NCBI GenBank assembly: GCA_947165435.1
Contig: CAMVAI010000032.1
Span: 1 to 34,070, forward strand
Length of the DNA stretch: 34,070 nucleotides
DNA from: an uncultured Prevotella sp.
GTDB taxonomy: Bacteria; Bacteroidota; Bacteroidia; Bacteroidales; Bacteroidaceae
Direction of reading: 5' to 3'
Shown here: in pieces, positions 14,069 through 24,108 of the stretch
Position numbering within the stretch: the stretch's first letter is position 1
How the letters are laid out: every line of letters begins with the position of its first letter
Notes under the pieces: generated by a model
The model's database searches: none
What the model saw: only the letters and a program-made list of their open reading frames with translations
Told to the model about the DNA's origin: nothing
Program-made: the position numbers and the translations under genes

Positions 14069-15482
14069 AGATATTCTGATGATCGACAATCCACGTACAA
14101 TCTGCAGCCTTGTGGCGCAGCTTGTCGTGACAGATTTTCCTGGCTTCAGACATCGCATGGGCAGCACGTGTGATAGTAGTGTCCTGGATAGCCTTTGGCC
14201 ACCGGTAGTTAGTCTCATATTGTGTGGCATATCCCCATCCGAAAGCTTCGGAGGGAATTACGCAGAACGAAGAGAGTTTGGGATAGGCGTCTTCTATAAT
14301 CACTACATACACTCTGTCTGCCGGCTGGTCTGTCTTCTGAACGGCCTCTACAGCCATCTTTTTGCCCACTAATCCTGATTTTATTGAGGCGTCAATGAGG
14401 TGGACATCGATGATGATGGCGGCGATGACGAACAAGACGAAAGCCGTCGTTACAAGTTTTATGTCCTGTTGGCAGACTGTAATGGAGTGGGCTGTGATGA
14501 TGGCTATCATGACGAGTCCTGCATAGGTATGCATCATGCTATAGACGGTAAGCACATGTGGGGCAGCGGCGATACAGAGGGCTATCAGTGTGCAGACGAT
14601 TTTCTTTTCCCTTACTATTCTGACATTCCTGACGAATATGACATAGAAGAAAGGCAATGCGAGCATTAGTGTCAATGCTGCCATCCACAGGTTTCTGCTG
14701 GGAGCATGTAACAGCCAGATATAATCTACGGTGATGAAGGATGTAAACAAGAACTTGACGGCACTTGTAATGACCTTCAGCACGCTTGGCACATATTCCG
14801 GGTGGATGTTCATGTCCTTGGGCTGAATGACGATAGCCAGAGCATATAGCATCATGAGCATGACTCCTGCTATAAGGTCTTTCTTGAGCGTCTTTTTGTT
14901 GATAAAGTCAAAGCCGAAAGCCAATATCGGACAGATAAGTGCCCACATCAGACCGTTCTCCTTGAACAGTGCTGCCAGGAAGACAAGCAGGGGCCAGAGG
15001 ACGTATTTGCCCTTCTTCAGCTTGATATAAGCCAGAAAGGCTACTATATCTATAGTTAGCGCATAGACCTGGTTCTGGCTATCGACAGCTGTGGTGGTAG
15101 CCATTGTTGCGGGGGCTATGAAGAAGAAGAGCGTGGTGATGTTTTGTGCCGTGCGGCTAAAGCCTAATACGGCAAGCAGCTTATAGACAGTCAGCGAACA
15201 CAGCACATGCCCTGCGACTACGAGAATATGATTGAATAGTGGGTATAGCACCTGTGGGTTGCGGCCTGCTATATATCCTATCCAGGTGTCGAATGGGCGC
15301 CAGTGGTAACCGTAGAAAAAGAAGTGCTCCTTGACGAAGAATGGGGCGAAGTCGGGCTTGGTGGTTCCTGCCCAGTCGTCGTGTGTAGGCAGAATATGCA
15401 ATATGGCATATAGCATGACAGGTAAAAGGAATAGGATGATAACGATACTCCAATGCCTGTATATGTATTGCTTGGGGTTCAT
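14052..15482 (-). CDS. Polytopic membrane protein, GT-C glycosyltransferase-like
   Basis: I cannot name this 476-residue protein precisely. It has about ten hydrophobic helices: the first at residues 12-29, more between 80 and 350, and a soluble C-terminal domain of about 110 residues. The first external loop carries the acidic HDDWA segment (about 34-38). An Asp-Asp or Glu-Asp pair in that position is typical of GT-C glycosyltransferases, which use polyprenyl-phosphate sugars. It starts at ATGA shared with the porZ stop codon and overlaps gtrA downstream. Coupling with a GtrA-type flippase supports a role in adding a sugar outside the inner membrane. Alternatively it is a general membrane protein without catalytic function. 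Confidence 0.7.
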   Translation of the reverse strand: MNPKQYIYRHWSIVIILFLLPVMLYAILHILPTHDDWAGTTKPDFAPFFVKEHFFFYGYHWRPFDTWIGYIAGRNPQVLYPLFNHILVVAGHVLCSLTVYKLLAVLGFSRTAQNITTLFFFIAPATMATTTAVDSQNQVYALTIDIVAFLAYIKLKKGKYVLWPLLVFLAALFKENGLMWALICPILAFGFDFINKKTLKKDLIAGVMLMMLYALAIVIQPKDMNIHPEYVPSVLKVITSAVKFLFTSFITVDYIWLLHAPSRNLWMAALTLMLALPFFYVIFVRNVRIVREKKIVCTLIALCIAAAPHVLTVYSMMHTYAGLVMIAIITAHSITVCQQDIKLVTTAFVLFVIAAIIIDVHLIDASIKSGLVGKKMAVEAVQKTDQPADRVYVVIIEDAYPKLSSFCVIPSEAFGWGYATQYETNYRWPKAIQDTTITRAAHAMSEARKICHDKLRHKAADCTWIVDHQNIYVVTK

Positions 15483-17626
15483 CTGACGATAGCAATCTTA
15501 CATACCGTACCCTTGCTGCCGTCGGCTTTGGCCGTAGCCACCATATAGACGCCGCTGGCCACGGGGTCGCCGTTCTTGTCGCAGCCGTTCCATGTGAAGG
15601 TGCCGCCGCTGCTGCGCCCCTCGGCCACCAAGGCTCCGTTCGAGGCGAGTATCTTCACGTCGGCATTGAGCGTAAGGCCGACAACGGTGATGAGTCCCCG
15701 ATACTCGGGCGTCACGGGGTTAGGATAGGCCCACACGTTGTCTTTCGTCATTTCGTCGTAGGTGGTGGTGGCGTCGCTCATATAGGAGCACAGGCCGTTT
15801 GCAGCTCCAAAGAATACTTCGCCCGTCTCATTGTTGATGTCAATGTCCAAGACGGTATTTGACAGCAGATTGCTGTTTTCAACGGTGAAGTGCTGCAGCT
15901 GCGTCATGTTATCGGCACTGATAAGGTAAACACCATTGCCGTCGGTGGCAAACCATTTACGCCCTGCGGCATCTACAACGATGTCGTGGATGTAAATGCC
16001 GGACAACAGGTAGTCGGCATAGTTGGTGCCGTCGTTTCTCGGCACTTTCACTTGAGTGAATATAGATTCGCCGTTTTCAATACGTGCTCTTTCCAGCATG
16101 AACGGACCCTGGTCTGTTCCTATCCATATATTGTTTTCCAAGTCTTCTACAACACTGGTTACATGGTATAGGTTTTGTATGGCAATACCATCCTGGTTTA
16201 CTATCTTTTCGTATGCAGTAATCGTATTGGTGCTGATGTTGTATCGGTAGAGAGCCGCAAGTGCCCAGTTGTCATTGACAAACCACATATATCCCTCTCT
16301 GTCAATCATCATGTTGCACATAAAGCCATTGCTCTTGTTTTTAAATGGAGCTTCATCGAGCTTCATCAGTACGGGTTGCGGCACAGAGGTGAATGTTCCG
16401 TTGCTATATTTAATCATTGCCTTTGTGGGTGCTTGGCTGTTCAACAGCCATAGCGTACCGTTAGCATCAAACTTTACGCCTGTCACCAGCTGATGGTTCA
16501 TACTTGTTCCGTTGAAGGCTTCTATCGGGCTATTCGTGCTGTTGTAGAATTTGACAAACTGCCCGTTACGAAACTCGTATAAACCATTCATGGCACCGGC
16601 AAAGACATGCGAAATATCGTTAGGATCATAGTCGAGGCAATAGATGGTGATGTAGTTATATCCTGACTGGCTGCTGATATCGTCGTCTTTGTAAATGTTC
16701 CAGTTGCCATTGTTCAGAATCTGAATACAACCGGGCTGAGTAGTTCCAGAGTTACCGTTACAGCTATATAGCTGTCCGTTGGCAAACCTCAGAAAACCGA
16801 AGTAATTGTACTTCGGACCGCCGGGCTGGAGCGTCTTCACTTCCTCGATATAGGTGTCATAGTCGGTGTTGTCTTGTGTAAAGCGTGACGACTGGTCTTC
16901 TATACATTTCTCCCAGTTTCCGGCATCAATGAGGTTTGCATTCAGCGAACCCTTGATATAGTAGGTGATAATGTCGGTTTTGTAGCGAGCCTTTTCCAGT
17001 GAGTCGATGTTGATGGTAGTGGCACCATAGGGTATGACGGGTGTGCCGACCAGTGTTGTTTTCTTATCTACGATTTTGGCGTAGATGTCATCACCGCTGA
17101 TGACAACATCGGTGATATTGCGTCCCAACATATAGCTCTCGCTGATTTCTAAACGGTTGACATCAATTTTCACGATGCCGAAACCACAGCAAAGATAGAC
17201 GTATTGGTTGTAGGCATATACGTTGTTGATGGTTTTGTTGCCAGTGATGGCTTTGGTGTATAAGCTGCTGATATTGAATATATTGTCATTTAAATCAATG
17301 ATGTCGATATTGCTGTTTTCATAAACAGCCACCAGGCGTTTAGCCGTTTTGTTCCAGACTATCTGCGTGATATACACGTCGCTCATGCCGTTGGTCTTGT
17401 CGTAGGTGTGTATGGTGTAGTCCTGGCGGTTATAGCGGTAGAGGTTGTTCGAGGCCAGCACGAAGAGCTGCGAGCTGCCGGCGGCCTGTATCTGCTGCAC
17501 GTCGTGGTAGGCCAGGTAGTTGCGCCATGAGCCTATCTGGGCGTGTAGGGGCAGAAAGGTAAAGAGGTAAAAGGGTAACAACCATTTTACGATACGTGCA
17601 TGCCATAGTTTTCTGTTTGTTCTCAT
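15479..17626 (-). CDS. porZ: Type IX secretion system protein PorZ (beta-propeller)
   Basis: The 715-residue protein has a signal peptide (cleavage near LPLHAQ, residue 30). Then comes IGSWRNYLAYHDVQQIQAAG, the characteristic PorZ opening. Two beta-propellers follow, with repeats such as GFGIVKID, NNIWIGTDQGPF, GRKWFATDGNGVYLI and GEVFFGAANGLCSY. The C-terminus (about 630-715; VWAYPNPVTP, NGDPVASGVYMVAT) is a type IX sorting-type domain. In Porphyromonas gingivalis PorZ sits on the cell surface in the attachment complex with PorU, PorV and PorQ, and handles the anionic lipopolysaccharide that is attached to cargo. Its stop overlaps the start of the GT-C-like gene (ATGA). No promoter was seen in front, so it may be read from the leuS-yitT-rdgB transcript. 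Confidence 0.9.
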   Translation of the reverse strand: MRTNRKLWHARIVKWLLPFYLFTFLPLHAQIGSWRNYLAYHDVQQIQAAGSSQLFVLASNNLYRYNRQDYTIHTYDKTNGMSDVYITQIVWNKTAKRLVAVYENSNIDIIDLNDNIFNISSLYTKAITGNKTINNVYAYNQYVYLCCGFGIVKIDVNRLEISESYMLGRNITDVVISGDDIYAKIVDKKTTLVGTPVIPYGATTINIDSLEKARYKTDIITYYIKGSLNANLIDAGNWEKCIEDQSSRFTQDNTDYDTYIEEVKTLQPGGPKYNYFGFLRFANGQLYSCNGNSGTTQPGCIQILNNGNWNIYKDDDISSQSGYNYITIYCLDYDPNDISHVFAGAMNGLYEFRNGQFVKFYNSTNSPIEAFNGTSMNHQLVTGVKFDANGTLWLLNSQAPTKAMIKYSNGTFTSVPQPVLMKLDEAPFKNKSNGFMCNMMIDREGYMWFVNDNWALAALYRYNISTNTITAYEKIVNQDGIAIQNLYHVTSVVEDLENNIWIGTDQGPFMLERARIENGESIFTQVKVPRNDGTNYADYLLSGIYIHDIVVDAAGRKWFATDGNGVYLISADNMTQLQHFTVENSNLLSNTVLDIDINNETGEVFFGAANGLCSYMSDATTTYDEMTKDNVWAYPNPVTPEYRGLITVVGLTLNADVKILASNGALVAEGRSSGGTFTWNGCDKNGDPVASGVYMVATAKADGSKGTVCKIAIVR

Positions 17627-17677
17627 TGTCGTTGCTGCTTTATTCTTTTTTCTGCCTTTTTTACTGTTATTATTTTG

Positions 17678-17765
17678 CTGCCTGCTTTTGCTGCCTTTGC
17701 TGCCTGCTTTTGCTGCCTTTGCCGCCTGCTTTCTGTCCTTCTGCTGCCTACTTTTGTTCCCTTTT
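17678..17765. repeat. 22-base tandem repeat, four units, after rdgB
   Basis: Units start at 17678, 17700, 17722 and 17744, all exactly 22 bases. The first two are identical (starting ctgcctgcttttgctg), the others diverged. On the - strand they follow the YitT-RdgB reading frame, whose last six codons, stop included (17748-17765), lie in the end unit. The array and an adjacent pyrimidine-rich tract fill the 121 bases between that gene and porZ. Confidence 0.88.
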
Positions 17766-19265
17766 CAGGTATTCGGCCAGCTTCTGTACGGCACGGGCGC
17801 GGTGGCTGATCTGGTTCTTGATGCCGGTGCCCAGTTCAGCAAACGTCTTGTCGTAGCCTTCGGGCTGGAAGATGGGGTCGTAGCCGAAGCCCTCCCCTCC
17901 CCTCTTTTCGCGGATAATCTCGCCGTTGACGATGCCCTCGAAGGTTCTTACCCGTCCGTCTATTATTAACGCGATGATGGTGCGGAATCGTGCCTTGCGA
18001 TTGTTATTATTCCCTAAATCGGCCAGCAGTTTCTTCATGTTTGCCTCCGAGTCGTGCCCTGCCCCGCCGGCATAGCGTGCGCTATACACACCGGGGGCAC
18101 CGCCCAGTGCTTCGACCTCCAGTCCGGTGTCGTCGGCAAAGCAGTCAACCTTGTATTTCTTGTACACATACTGTGCCTTCAGCAGGGCGTTGTCTTCCAG
18201 CGTCTGTCCCTTTTCGGGTATGTCGTCGTGGCATCCGATGTCTTCGAGCGCCAGCACTTCAAACTTGTTGCCCAGTATCTTTCTCACTTCCGTGAGCTTG
18301 TTCATGTTGTTCGTGGCGAATACTATCTTCATCTTCTTGTCTTTTTTTACGCTTACTCTCATTTCTTCAAAGCCCTCGCCATAGACACCGATGACGCTCG
18401 ACTGCGAGACGAAGGCATTGGGGTCGATCATCTTGATGAGTCGGAACATGTTGATGCTCTCGTTCTTCTTGGCCAGGATGCAGAGCACCTTCATCTGGTG
18501 GCCTGTGTACCAGCCGTGGCCGTCGAGGATGGTCACGCCGTGGTTCATCTGTGTGCCGATGGCGTTGGCTATCTCCTGCCATTTCTTCGAGAATATCATG
18601 AACTGCACCGACTGTCGGCGGGCGTTCATCACGTAGTCGAGGGTGTAGTTCTCCAGGGCCATCACGCAGAAGCCGAACATCACCTTGTGGGCACGCTCCA
18701 TGTAGGTGCCGAACTGCGGGAAGAACATACACGAGCCGATGATGCAGAAGTCGGCGGCTATGAGCACGTTGCCCAGCGACACGTTGGGATGATACTTGTT
18801 CACCGAGGCGGCAATGATGTCGGTGCCGCCCGTAGAGCCGTTGTGGGTGAACACGGTGGCCAGGGCTATACCCGTCATCACGCAGCCGATAATCATCGAC
18901 ATGAAGTCCTGCCCCTCGCCCATCAGTTTGAAGGGCAGCCCGTTGTCTTGCGTAGGCACCATCTCCTGTGCGAACATCAGCATCAGGTAGAGCGTGACGA
19001 TGGCGAAGATGGTCTTCATCAGGAATTTCACGCCCAGTATCTTCAGGGCTACCACGAGCAGTAGTCCGTTGATGATGATGTAGGTGTTCTCCAGATGGAA
19101 TCCGGTGGCGTAGTAGATGATGGCCGACAAGCCGGTCACTCCCCCAGCCACTATCTGGTAGGGCATGAGGAAGATGGTGAAGGCCACGGTATAGATGCCG
19201 AGGCCAAGGGCTATAAACATATAGTCCTTGACCTCGTTCCAGATGAGTTTATGGTCCAGCGTCAT
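17748..19265 (-). CDS. Fusion: YitT-family membrane protein + XTP/dITP pyrophosphatase (RdgB)
   Basis: One uninterrupted frame of 505 residues joins two proteins that are normally separate. Residues 1 to about 305 are a YitT-family protein with five or so membrane helices ([43 protein letters not shown]) and a C-terminal DUF2179 domain ([31 protein letters not shown]). Residues 312-505 are RdgB/Ham1, which removes ITP, dITP and XTP from the nucleotide pool: [45 protein letters not shown] and [14 protein letters not shown]. The join is GTAAAAAAAGAC, a run of seven A. RdgB could also start at its own ATG (18332). leuS is 39 bases upstream. Confidence 0.85.
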   Translation of the reverse strand: MTLDHKLIWNEVKDYMFIALGLGIYTVAFTIFLMPYQIVAGGVTGLSAIIYYATGFHLENTYIIINGLLLVVALKILGVKFLMKTIFAIVTLYLMLMFAQEMVPTQDNGLPFKLMGEGQDFMSMIIGCVMTGIALATVFTHNGSTGGTDIIAASVNKYHPNVSLGNVLIAADFCIIGSCMFFPQFGTYMERAHKVMFGFCVMALENYTLDYVMNARRQSVQFMIFSKKWQEIANAIGTQMNHGVTILDGHGWYTGHQMKVLCILAKKNESINMFRLIKMIDPNAFVSQSSVIGVYGEGFEEMRVSVKKDKKMKIVFATNNMNKLTEVRKILGNKFEVLALEDIGCHDDIPEKGQTLEDNALLKAQYVYKKYKVDCFADDTGLEVEALGGAPGVYSARYAGGAGHDSEANMKKLLADLGNNNNRKARFRTIIALIIDGRVRTFEGIVNGEIIREKRGGEGFGYDPIFQPEGYDKTFAELGTGIKNQISHRARAVQKLAEYLKREQK

Positions 19266-19304
19266 TTACTTACTTGTAGAGCTTGTGGTTCAGCGCCGTT
19301 TTTC

Positions 19305-22214
19305 TTACTTCTTATAGACGATGTTCACCATTCGCTTGGGCACGATGATGACTTTCACGATGTCTCCCTCGATGTATTTCTTCGAGCGCTCGTCGGCCAG
19401 CACGGCATCCTGGATGGTCTGGTTGTCGGCATCGGCGGCAAACTCCATATCGAAGCGCGTCTTGCCGTTGAAGGCCACGCCCAGCTTGACGGTGTTCTCC
19501 ACCAGGTACTCCTCGTTCCACTTAGGCCATTTGGAGTCGCAGACACTACCCTGCTCGCCCAGGGCCTCCCACAGCTCTTCGGCGATGTGGGGTGCAAACG
19601 GGGCAATGAGTATCACCAGCGTCTTCAGCGCCTCGCGGCTCTTGCATTTCTGCTGTGCCAGCTCGCCGACGCAGATCATGAAGGCCGAGATGGAGGTGTT
19701 GTACGAGAACTGCTCGATGTCCTGGCTCACCTTCTTGATGAGCTTGTGTACCGACTTCAGGTTCTCCCTTGTGGGCTCGCTGTCGTCGGCCAGCAATTTG
19801 CCGTCAGGATTTTCACGCGAGTTGCCGTAGAAGAGTGCCCAGAATTTCTTCAGGAAGCGGTGGCAGCCGTCAATGCCGTTGGTGTCCCAGGGCTTCGACT
19901 GCTCCACCGGGCCGAGGAACATCTCATAGAGGCGCAGCGTGTCGGCACCGTATTTCTCGACAATCATGTCGGGGTTCACCACGTTGAACATCGACTTCGA
20001 CATCTTCTCTATCGCCCATCCGCACTTGTACTGGGCGCCGGCTGCGGGCTGCTCGTTGGCGGCAAGCCGGCTGCCGTCTTCCATGATGAACTCGGCCTGC
20101 TTGTATTCAGGGCGCCAGGCACGGAAGGCCTTGATGTCCAGCATGTCGGCCGACACAATGTTCACATCCACGTGGATGGGTGTGGTCTGGTATTTGTCCT
20201 TCAGCCCTACGCTGACGAACTTGCCCTTGTCATCACCCTCGTCCTCGATGCGATAGACGAAGTTGGAGCGGCCCTGAATCATGCCCTGGTTCACCAGCTT
20301 CTTGAACGGCTCGTCTTCGCACGAGTAGCCCGAGTCGTAGAGGAACTTGTTCCAGAAGCGGCTATAAATCAGGTGGCCCGTAGCATGCTCCGTACCGCCC
20401 ACGTAGAGGTCAACGTTGCGCCAGTACTCGTCAGCATCGCGGCTGACGAGGGCCTTCTCGTTCTTCGGGTCCATGTAGCGCAGATAGTAGGCGCTGGAGC
20501 CTGCAAAGCCGGGCATGGTGTTCAGCTCTAAGGGGAAGACGGTCTTGTTGTCGATGTCAGAAACATCGACCACACTATCCGTCTTCGTGTCCCAGGCCCA
20601 CTGCTTGGCGCGGCCCAACGGGGGTTCGCCGGTCTCGGTGGGCTGGTACTTGTCTATCTCGGGCAATTCCAGGGGCAGGCATTCCTTCGGTATCATGTAC
20701 GGCATGTCGTCCTTATAATATACAGGGAACGGCTCGCCCCAGTAGCGCTGCCGTGAGAAGATGGCATCGCGCAGACGGTAGTTCACCTTCACGCGGCCTA
20801 TGCCCTGCTCCGTCACGTATTTCTTCGTGGCGGCAATGGCTTCCTTGACCGTCAGCCCGTTCAGCGAGAACTTGGGCTTGTCAGTGGCAGAAGCGCTGAC
20901 CACCGGACTGTTGCACATGATACCCTCCTTGGCGTCATAGCTCTCTTCCGACACGTCGGCACCCTCTATCAGCGGGATGATGGGCAGCCCGAAGTGCTTG
21001 GCGAAGGCATAGTCGCGGCTGTCGTGGGCAGGCACGGCCATGATGGCTCCCGTGCCGTAGCCGGCCAGCACGTATTCGGCTATCCAGATGGGTATCTTCT
21101 CTTCGGTGAACGGATTGATGGCATAGCTTCCAGAGAAGACACCCGTCACCTTGTGGTCCATCTGGCGGTCACGCTCGGTGCGTTTCTTCACGTATTCCAG
21201 GTATTCCTCTACGGCCTGCTTCTGTTCAGGGGTGGTCAGCTGGGCCACGAGGTCGCTCTCCGGGGCCAGCACCATGAACGTCACGCCGAACATCGTGTCG
21301 GCGCGGGTGGTGAAAATGGTAAAGTGCTTATCACTGTCGGCCACCTTGAACACCACTTCCGTACCCTCTGAACGCCCTATCCAGTTGCGCTGGGTCTCTT
21401 TTAGCGAGTCGGTCCAGTCTATCTCGTCCAATCCGTCCAGCAGCCGCTGGGCATAGGCACTGACACGCAGGCACCATTGGCGCATCTTCTTCTGCACCAC
21501 GGGATAGCCGCCGCGCACGCTCACGCCGTCCACCACCTCGTCGTTGGCCAGCACCGTGCCCAGCTTCGGGCACCAGTTCACCATCGTGTCGGCCAGGTAG
21601 GCTATGCGGTAGTTCATCAGCACCTCCTGCTTCTTCTTCTCCGAGAACGAGGCCCAGTCTGAGGCTGTGAAGTGCAGCTCCTCCGTGCCCAGTGCGTTGC
21701 AGTTCTCCGTGCCCATCAGCTCGAAGTGCTCGATGAGCTTGATGGTGGGCTGCGCTTTCTTCGACGACAGGCTGAAATACGACTTGAACATGCGCTGGAA
21801 GGCCCACTGCGTCCACTTATAATAGATAGGGTCGCAGGTGCGCACCTCGCGCTCCCAGTCGAACGAGAAGCCTATCTTGTCCAGCTGCGAGCGGTAGCGG
21901 TTGATGTTCTCGACGGTGGTCTTCTCGGGGTGCTGCCCGGTCTGTATGGCGTATTGCTCGGCGGGCAGTCCGTAGGCGTCGTAGCCCATCGGGTTCAGCA
22001 CGTTATATCCCTGCTGCCGCTTGTAGCGGGCGTAGATGTCGGAGGCGATGTATCCCAACGGGTGGCCAACGTGCAGACCGGCCCCGGAAGGGTAGGGGAA
22101 CATGTTCAGCACGTAGAACTTCTGTTTCGTCGTGTCTTCCGTCACGCGGTAGGTCTTCATCTCCACCCACCGTTTCTGCCATTTCTGCTCAATGTCTCTA
22201 AAGTTGTATTCCAT
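19305..22214 (-). CDS. leuS: Leucyl-tRNA synthetase
   Basis: LeuS (969 residues) charges tRNA(Leu). The class I HIGH-type signature is in [16 protein letters not shown] near 37-52, and the KMSKS loop is in [16 protein letters not shown] near 735. An editing (CP1) domain lies between, with family segments such as [21 protein letters not shown] and [17 protein letters not shown], including the Asp that recognises misacylated products. The anticodon-binding and C-terminal domains are complete. It has a full consensus promoter and begins the leuS-yitT/rdgB-porZ group on the - strand. The length is larger than E. coli LeuS (860) because of insertions between residues 100 and 200 and near the editing domain. 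Confidence 0.97.
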   Translation of the reverse strand: MEYNFRDIEQKWQKRWVEMKTYRVTEDTTKQKFYVLNMFPYPSGAGLHVGHPLGYIASDIYARYKRQQGYNVLNPMGYDAYGLPAEQYAIQTGQHPEKTTVENINRYRSQLDKIGFSFDWEREVRTCDPIYYKWTQWAFQRMFKSYFSLSSKKAQPTIKLIEHFELMGTENCNALGTEELHFTASDWASFSEKKKQEVLMNYRIAYLADTMVNWCPKLGTVLANDEVVDGVSVRGGYPVVQKKMRQWCLRVSAYAQRLLDGLDEIDWTDSLKETQRNWIGRSEGTEVVFKVADSDKHFTIFTTRADTMFGVTFMVLAPESDLVAQLTTPEQKQAVEEYLEYVKKRTERDRQMDHKVTGVFSGSYAINPFTEEKIPIWIAEYVLAGYGTGAIMAVPAHDSRDYAFAKHFGLPIIPLIEGADVSEESYDAKEGIMCNSPVVSASATDKPKFSLNGLTVKEAIAATKKYVTEQGIGRVKVNYRLRDAIFSRQRYWGEPFPVYYKDDMPYMIPKECLPLELPEIDKYQPTETGEPPLGRAKQWAWDTKTDSVVDVSDIDNKTVFPLELNTMPGFAGSSAYYLRYMDPKNEKALVSRDADEYWRNVDLYVGGTEHATGHLIYSRFWNKFLYDSGYSCEDEPFKKLVNQGMIQGRSNFVYRIEDEGDDKGKFVSVGLKDKYQTTPIHVDVNIVSADMLDIKAFRAWRPEYKQAEFIMEDGSRLAANEQPAAGAQYKCGWAIEKMSKSMFNVVNPDMIVEKYGADTLRLYEMFLGPVEQSKPWDTNGIDGCHRFLKKFWALFYGNSRENPDGKLLADDSEPTRENLKSVHKLIKKVSQDIEQFSYNTSISAFMICVGELAQQKCKSREALKTLVILIAPFAPHIAEELWEALGEQGSVCDSKWPKWNEEYLVENTVKLGVAFNGKTRFDMEFAADADNQTIQDAVLADERSKKYIEGDIVKVIIVPKRMVNIVYKK

Positions 22215-22253
22215 ATATTATAGTTGTTTTGATTTTTTTTCGCATATTTGGTG

Positions 22254-22285
22254 CAAAGTTAATGTTTTTTCCGCATACCGCCAAA
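22254..22285 (-). promoter_or_regulatory. Promoter of leuS
   Basis: On the - strand TTTG (complement of 22282-22285), 20 bases and TAACTTTG (complement of 22254-22261) form a perfect consensus. The leader would be about 35 bases. No T-box or other attenuator structure was seen. Confidence 0.85.
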
Positions 22286-22365
22286 CTAATAAACCATTAA
22301 AAAGACTTCGGGCACGCAAAAATGTATAAAATAATCATTATCTATGAAAAAACATCCCTCAAATG

Positions 22366-22396
22366 TTTGCGCGTTGGAAAACTTTTCGTAACTTTG
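22366..22396 (+). promoter_or_regulatory. Promoter of the secreted surface protein gene
   Basis: TTTG at 22366-22369, 19 bases, and TAACTTTG at 22389-22396 form a full consensus. The leader of about 30 bases is A-rich (aataaactaaaataaaacg), as is common for strongly translated Bacteroidota genes. It diverges from the leuS promoter 81 bases away. Confidence 0.85.
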
Positions 22397-22432
22397 CCGT
22401 TGTAATTAATAATAAACTAAAATAAAACGCTT

Positions 22433-23953
22433 ATGAAAAAAATTTTTACGCTAACATTATTGGCTATTCTCGGCATGAGTAGTGCATGGGCCGATGAAGT
22501 GACCATGAAGCATTCCCTTACAACAACAGCAAACATGAAGGCAGACGGCTCTAACGAGGCTGAAACGTTTGGTCTTGATGCGTCTGCATGGTCAGTCACT
22601 GCCGATAAGGGAGCGTCAACTAATGCTCCTGGTTTAAATAAGGCTGGTGACTTCCGCTTGTATGGGAATGCCAATGGCGGTAATACCATCACCGTCTCGT
22701 CGCTCACGGGTGCTACCATCACGTCGATAGCCATGACATTTAACGGTGCATCGTATAGCAACGCGAGTGTTACTGTCGAAGGCAATGCTGTCTCGGGTAC
22801 TGACGGCAATTTTGCTATTAACAGCAGTTCTTTCACTATTGGCAATGGAAATGCTTCGAATATTCAGGTTCGTATTTCACAGATTGTCATTACCTATACA
22901 GCGGGCACTTCTGACAACAAGCAAACTACTACAGTAGTGCTCTCTGACGACTATGTCACGAAGGCCACTCCCGGCAAGGATGCCACGCTGGCTCTGCCCA
23001 CAGCTACGGTGAAGGCCGGCGATGCTACCGTTGCCGGAGCAACGGTCACGTGGAGTAGCAGTGACGAATCGCTGGCAAAGATTAACGGTAGCAATATCGA
23101 ACTGGTGAATCCTACTGAAGGCGGCATCGTCACCATCACGGCCTCGTATGCCGGCGATGATACGTATAGGCAGAGTTCGGCAAGCTACAAGTTGAGTGTT
23201 TACAAAGGATATTTCACTCTGGCCGAAATGCTGAAGGATGTCACTAATGGTGATGAAAAGTGGAACAAAGGCGTGATGGTGTCCTATTGGGGTATTATCG
23301 AACAGCAATCCATGACTTCAGCGGTATTGCAGGTTGTTTATGCCAACGGTCAGAATACTTACATTAATGACGGACAAAACAGCATGTTGCTCTACGGTAG
23401 CAATCTCGGACTAACCACAGGCCAACTGATTACAAGTGACCTTGAAAACGGTCAGAAGGGTGCTATCTATGGCACGCTGAAAGTTTACAATGGTCTGCCC
23501 GAATTTGAAGTTAGCAAGGATGACATCGAGTTCACAGTATATGGTGATGGTCCTACGCCTACACCCACTGAAATCACGATTGACAAGCTGGGTGAGAACG
23601 TCAATGGCTACCTGACCATCAAGGATGCTGAATATGTCAGTGCAAATGTTAAGAACCTGGTTTTCAAGGTGGGTGAAACAGAGTTTGCTGTCTATAACCA
23701 GTGGGGTATGAATATCGATGATTTGGTAGCAGGTGCCAAGTACACACTGACGGGCATGGGTTCAAAATACAAAGAGAACTACCAGCTCTATCTCATCAGC
23801 TTTGTGAAGACTGCCGATCCCACCGGCATCTCCGCCGTCAAGGCTGCCGCTGCTGTGCAGAACGGCACGATATACAACCTGGCCGGACAGGTGGTGAACC
23901 GTGGCTACAAGGGTCTGGTCATCATCAACGGCAAGAAAGTGGTGATGAAGTAG
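22433..23953 (+). CDS. Secreted surface protein with Ig-like and OB-like domains and C-terminal tail
   Basis: This 506-residue protein begins with a signal peptide ([20 protein letters not shown], cleavage about residue 20). Residues 25-160 are a Ser/Thr/Asn-rich beta domain. Residues about 165-260 resemble a bacterial Ig-like (BIG_2) fold: [49 protein letters not shown]. Residues 262-460 look like OB-fold segments (DUF5689-like): [41 protein letters not shown]. The end is the tail [23 protein letters not shown], type IX-like. No enzyme motif was seen, so a binding or structural role is inferred. It has its own strong promoter and stands alone between leuS and mutS. Confidence 0.82.
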   Translation: MKKIFTLTLLAILGMSSAWADEVTMKHSLTTTANMKADGSNEAETFGLDASAWSVTADKGASTNAPGLNKAGDFRLYGNANGGNTITVSSLTGATITSIAMTFNGASYSNASVTVEGNAVSGTDGNFAINSSSFTIGNGNASNIQVRISQIVITYTAGTSDNKQTTTVVLSDDYVTKATPGKDATLALPTATVKAGDATVAGATVTWSSSDESLAKINGSNIELVNPTEGGIVTITASYAGDDTYRQSSASYKLSVYKGYFTLAEMLKDVTNGDEKWNKGVMVSYWGIIEQQSMTSAVLQVVYANGQNTYINDGQNSMLLYGSNLGLTTGQLITSDLENGQKGAIYGTLKVYNGLPEFEVSKDDIEFTVYGDGPTPTPTEITIDKLGENVNGYLTIKDAEYVSANVKNLVFKVGETEFAVYNQWGMNIDDLVAGAKYTLTGMGSKYKENYQLYLISFVKTADPTGISAVKAAAAVQNGTIYNLAGQVVNRGYKGLVIINGKKVVMK

Positions 23954-24054
23954 GAATAACGGTAATAGAAAACCCATGCGGAAGTGATTTCTCCACATGC
24001 TGTAGGGCAGTGGAGAGGCCACTCACAAAAAATAACAATAATTTGGGTGGAACT

Positions 24055-24086
24055 CTTGCGAGTTTCGCCCATTTTTCGTACCTTTG
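24055..24086 (+). promoter_or_regulatory. Promoter of mutS
   Basis: CTTG at 24055-24058, 20 bases, and TACCTTTG at 24079-24086. The -7 box matches; the -33 box has TTG. It lies inside the longer in-frame reading that starts at 24010, showing that the latter is not the real start. Confidence 0.65.
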
Positions 24087-24108
24087 CATGCTCAATCAAA
24101 ACACGAAG

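Noticed and set aside
19095..20531. 478-codon + strand open frame opposite leuS and yitT
   Set aside because: It is a shadow of the strong - strand coding; leuS and yitT match known families while this frame does not.
22215..22253. T-box or other riboswitch in the leuS leader
   Set aside because: The leader is only about 35 bases and no T-box or tRNA-binding motif is seen.
24010..24108. Longer mutS reading beginning at 24010
   Set aside because: The -7 box TACCTTTG lies inside it and MutS homology starts at 24109.
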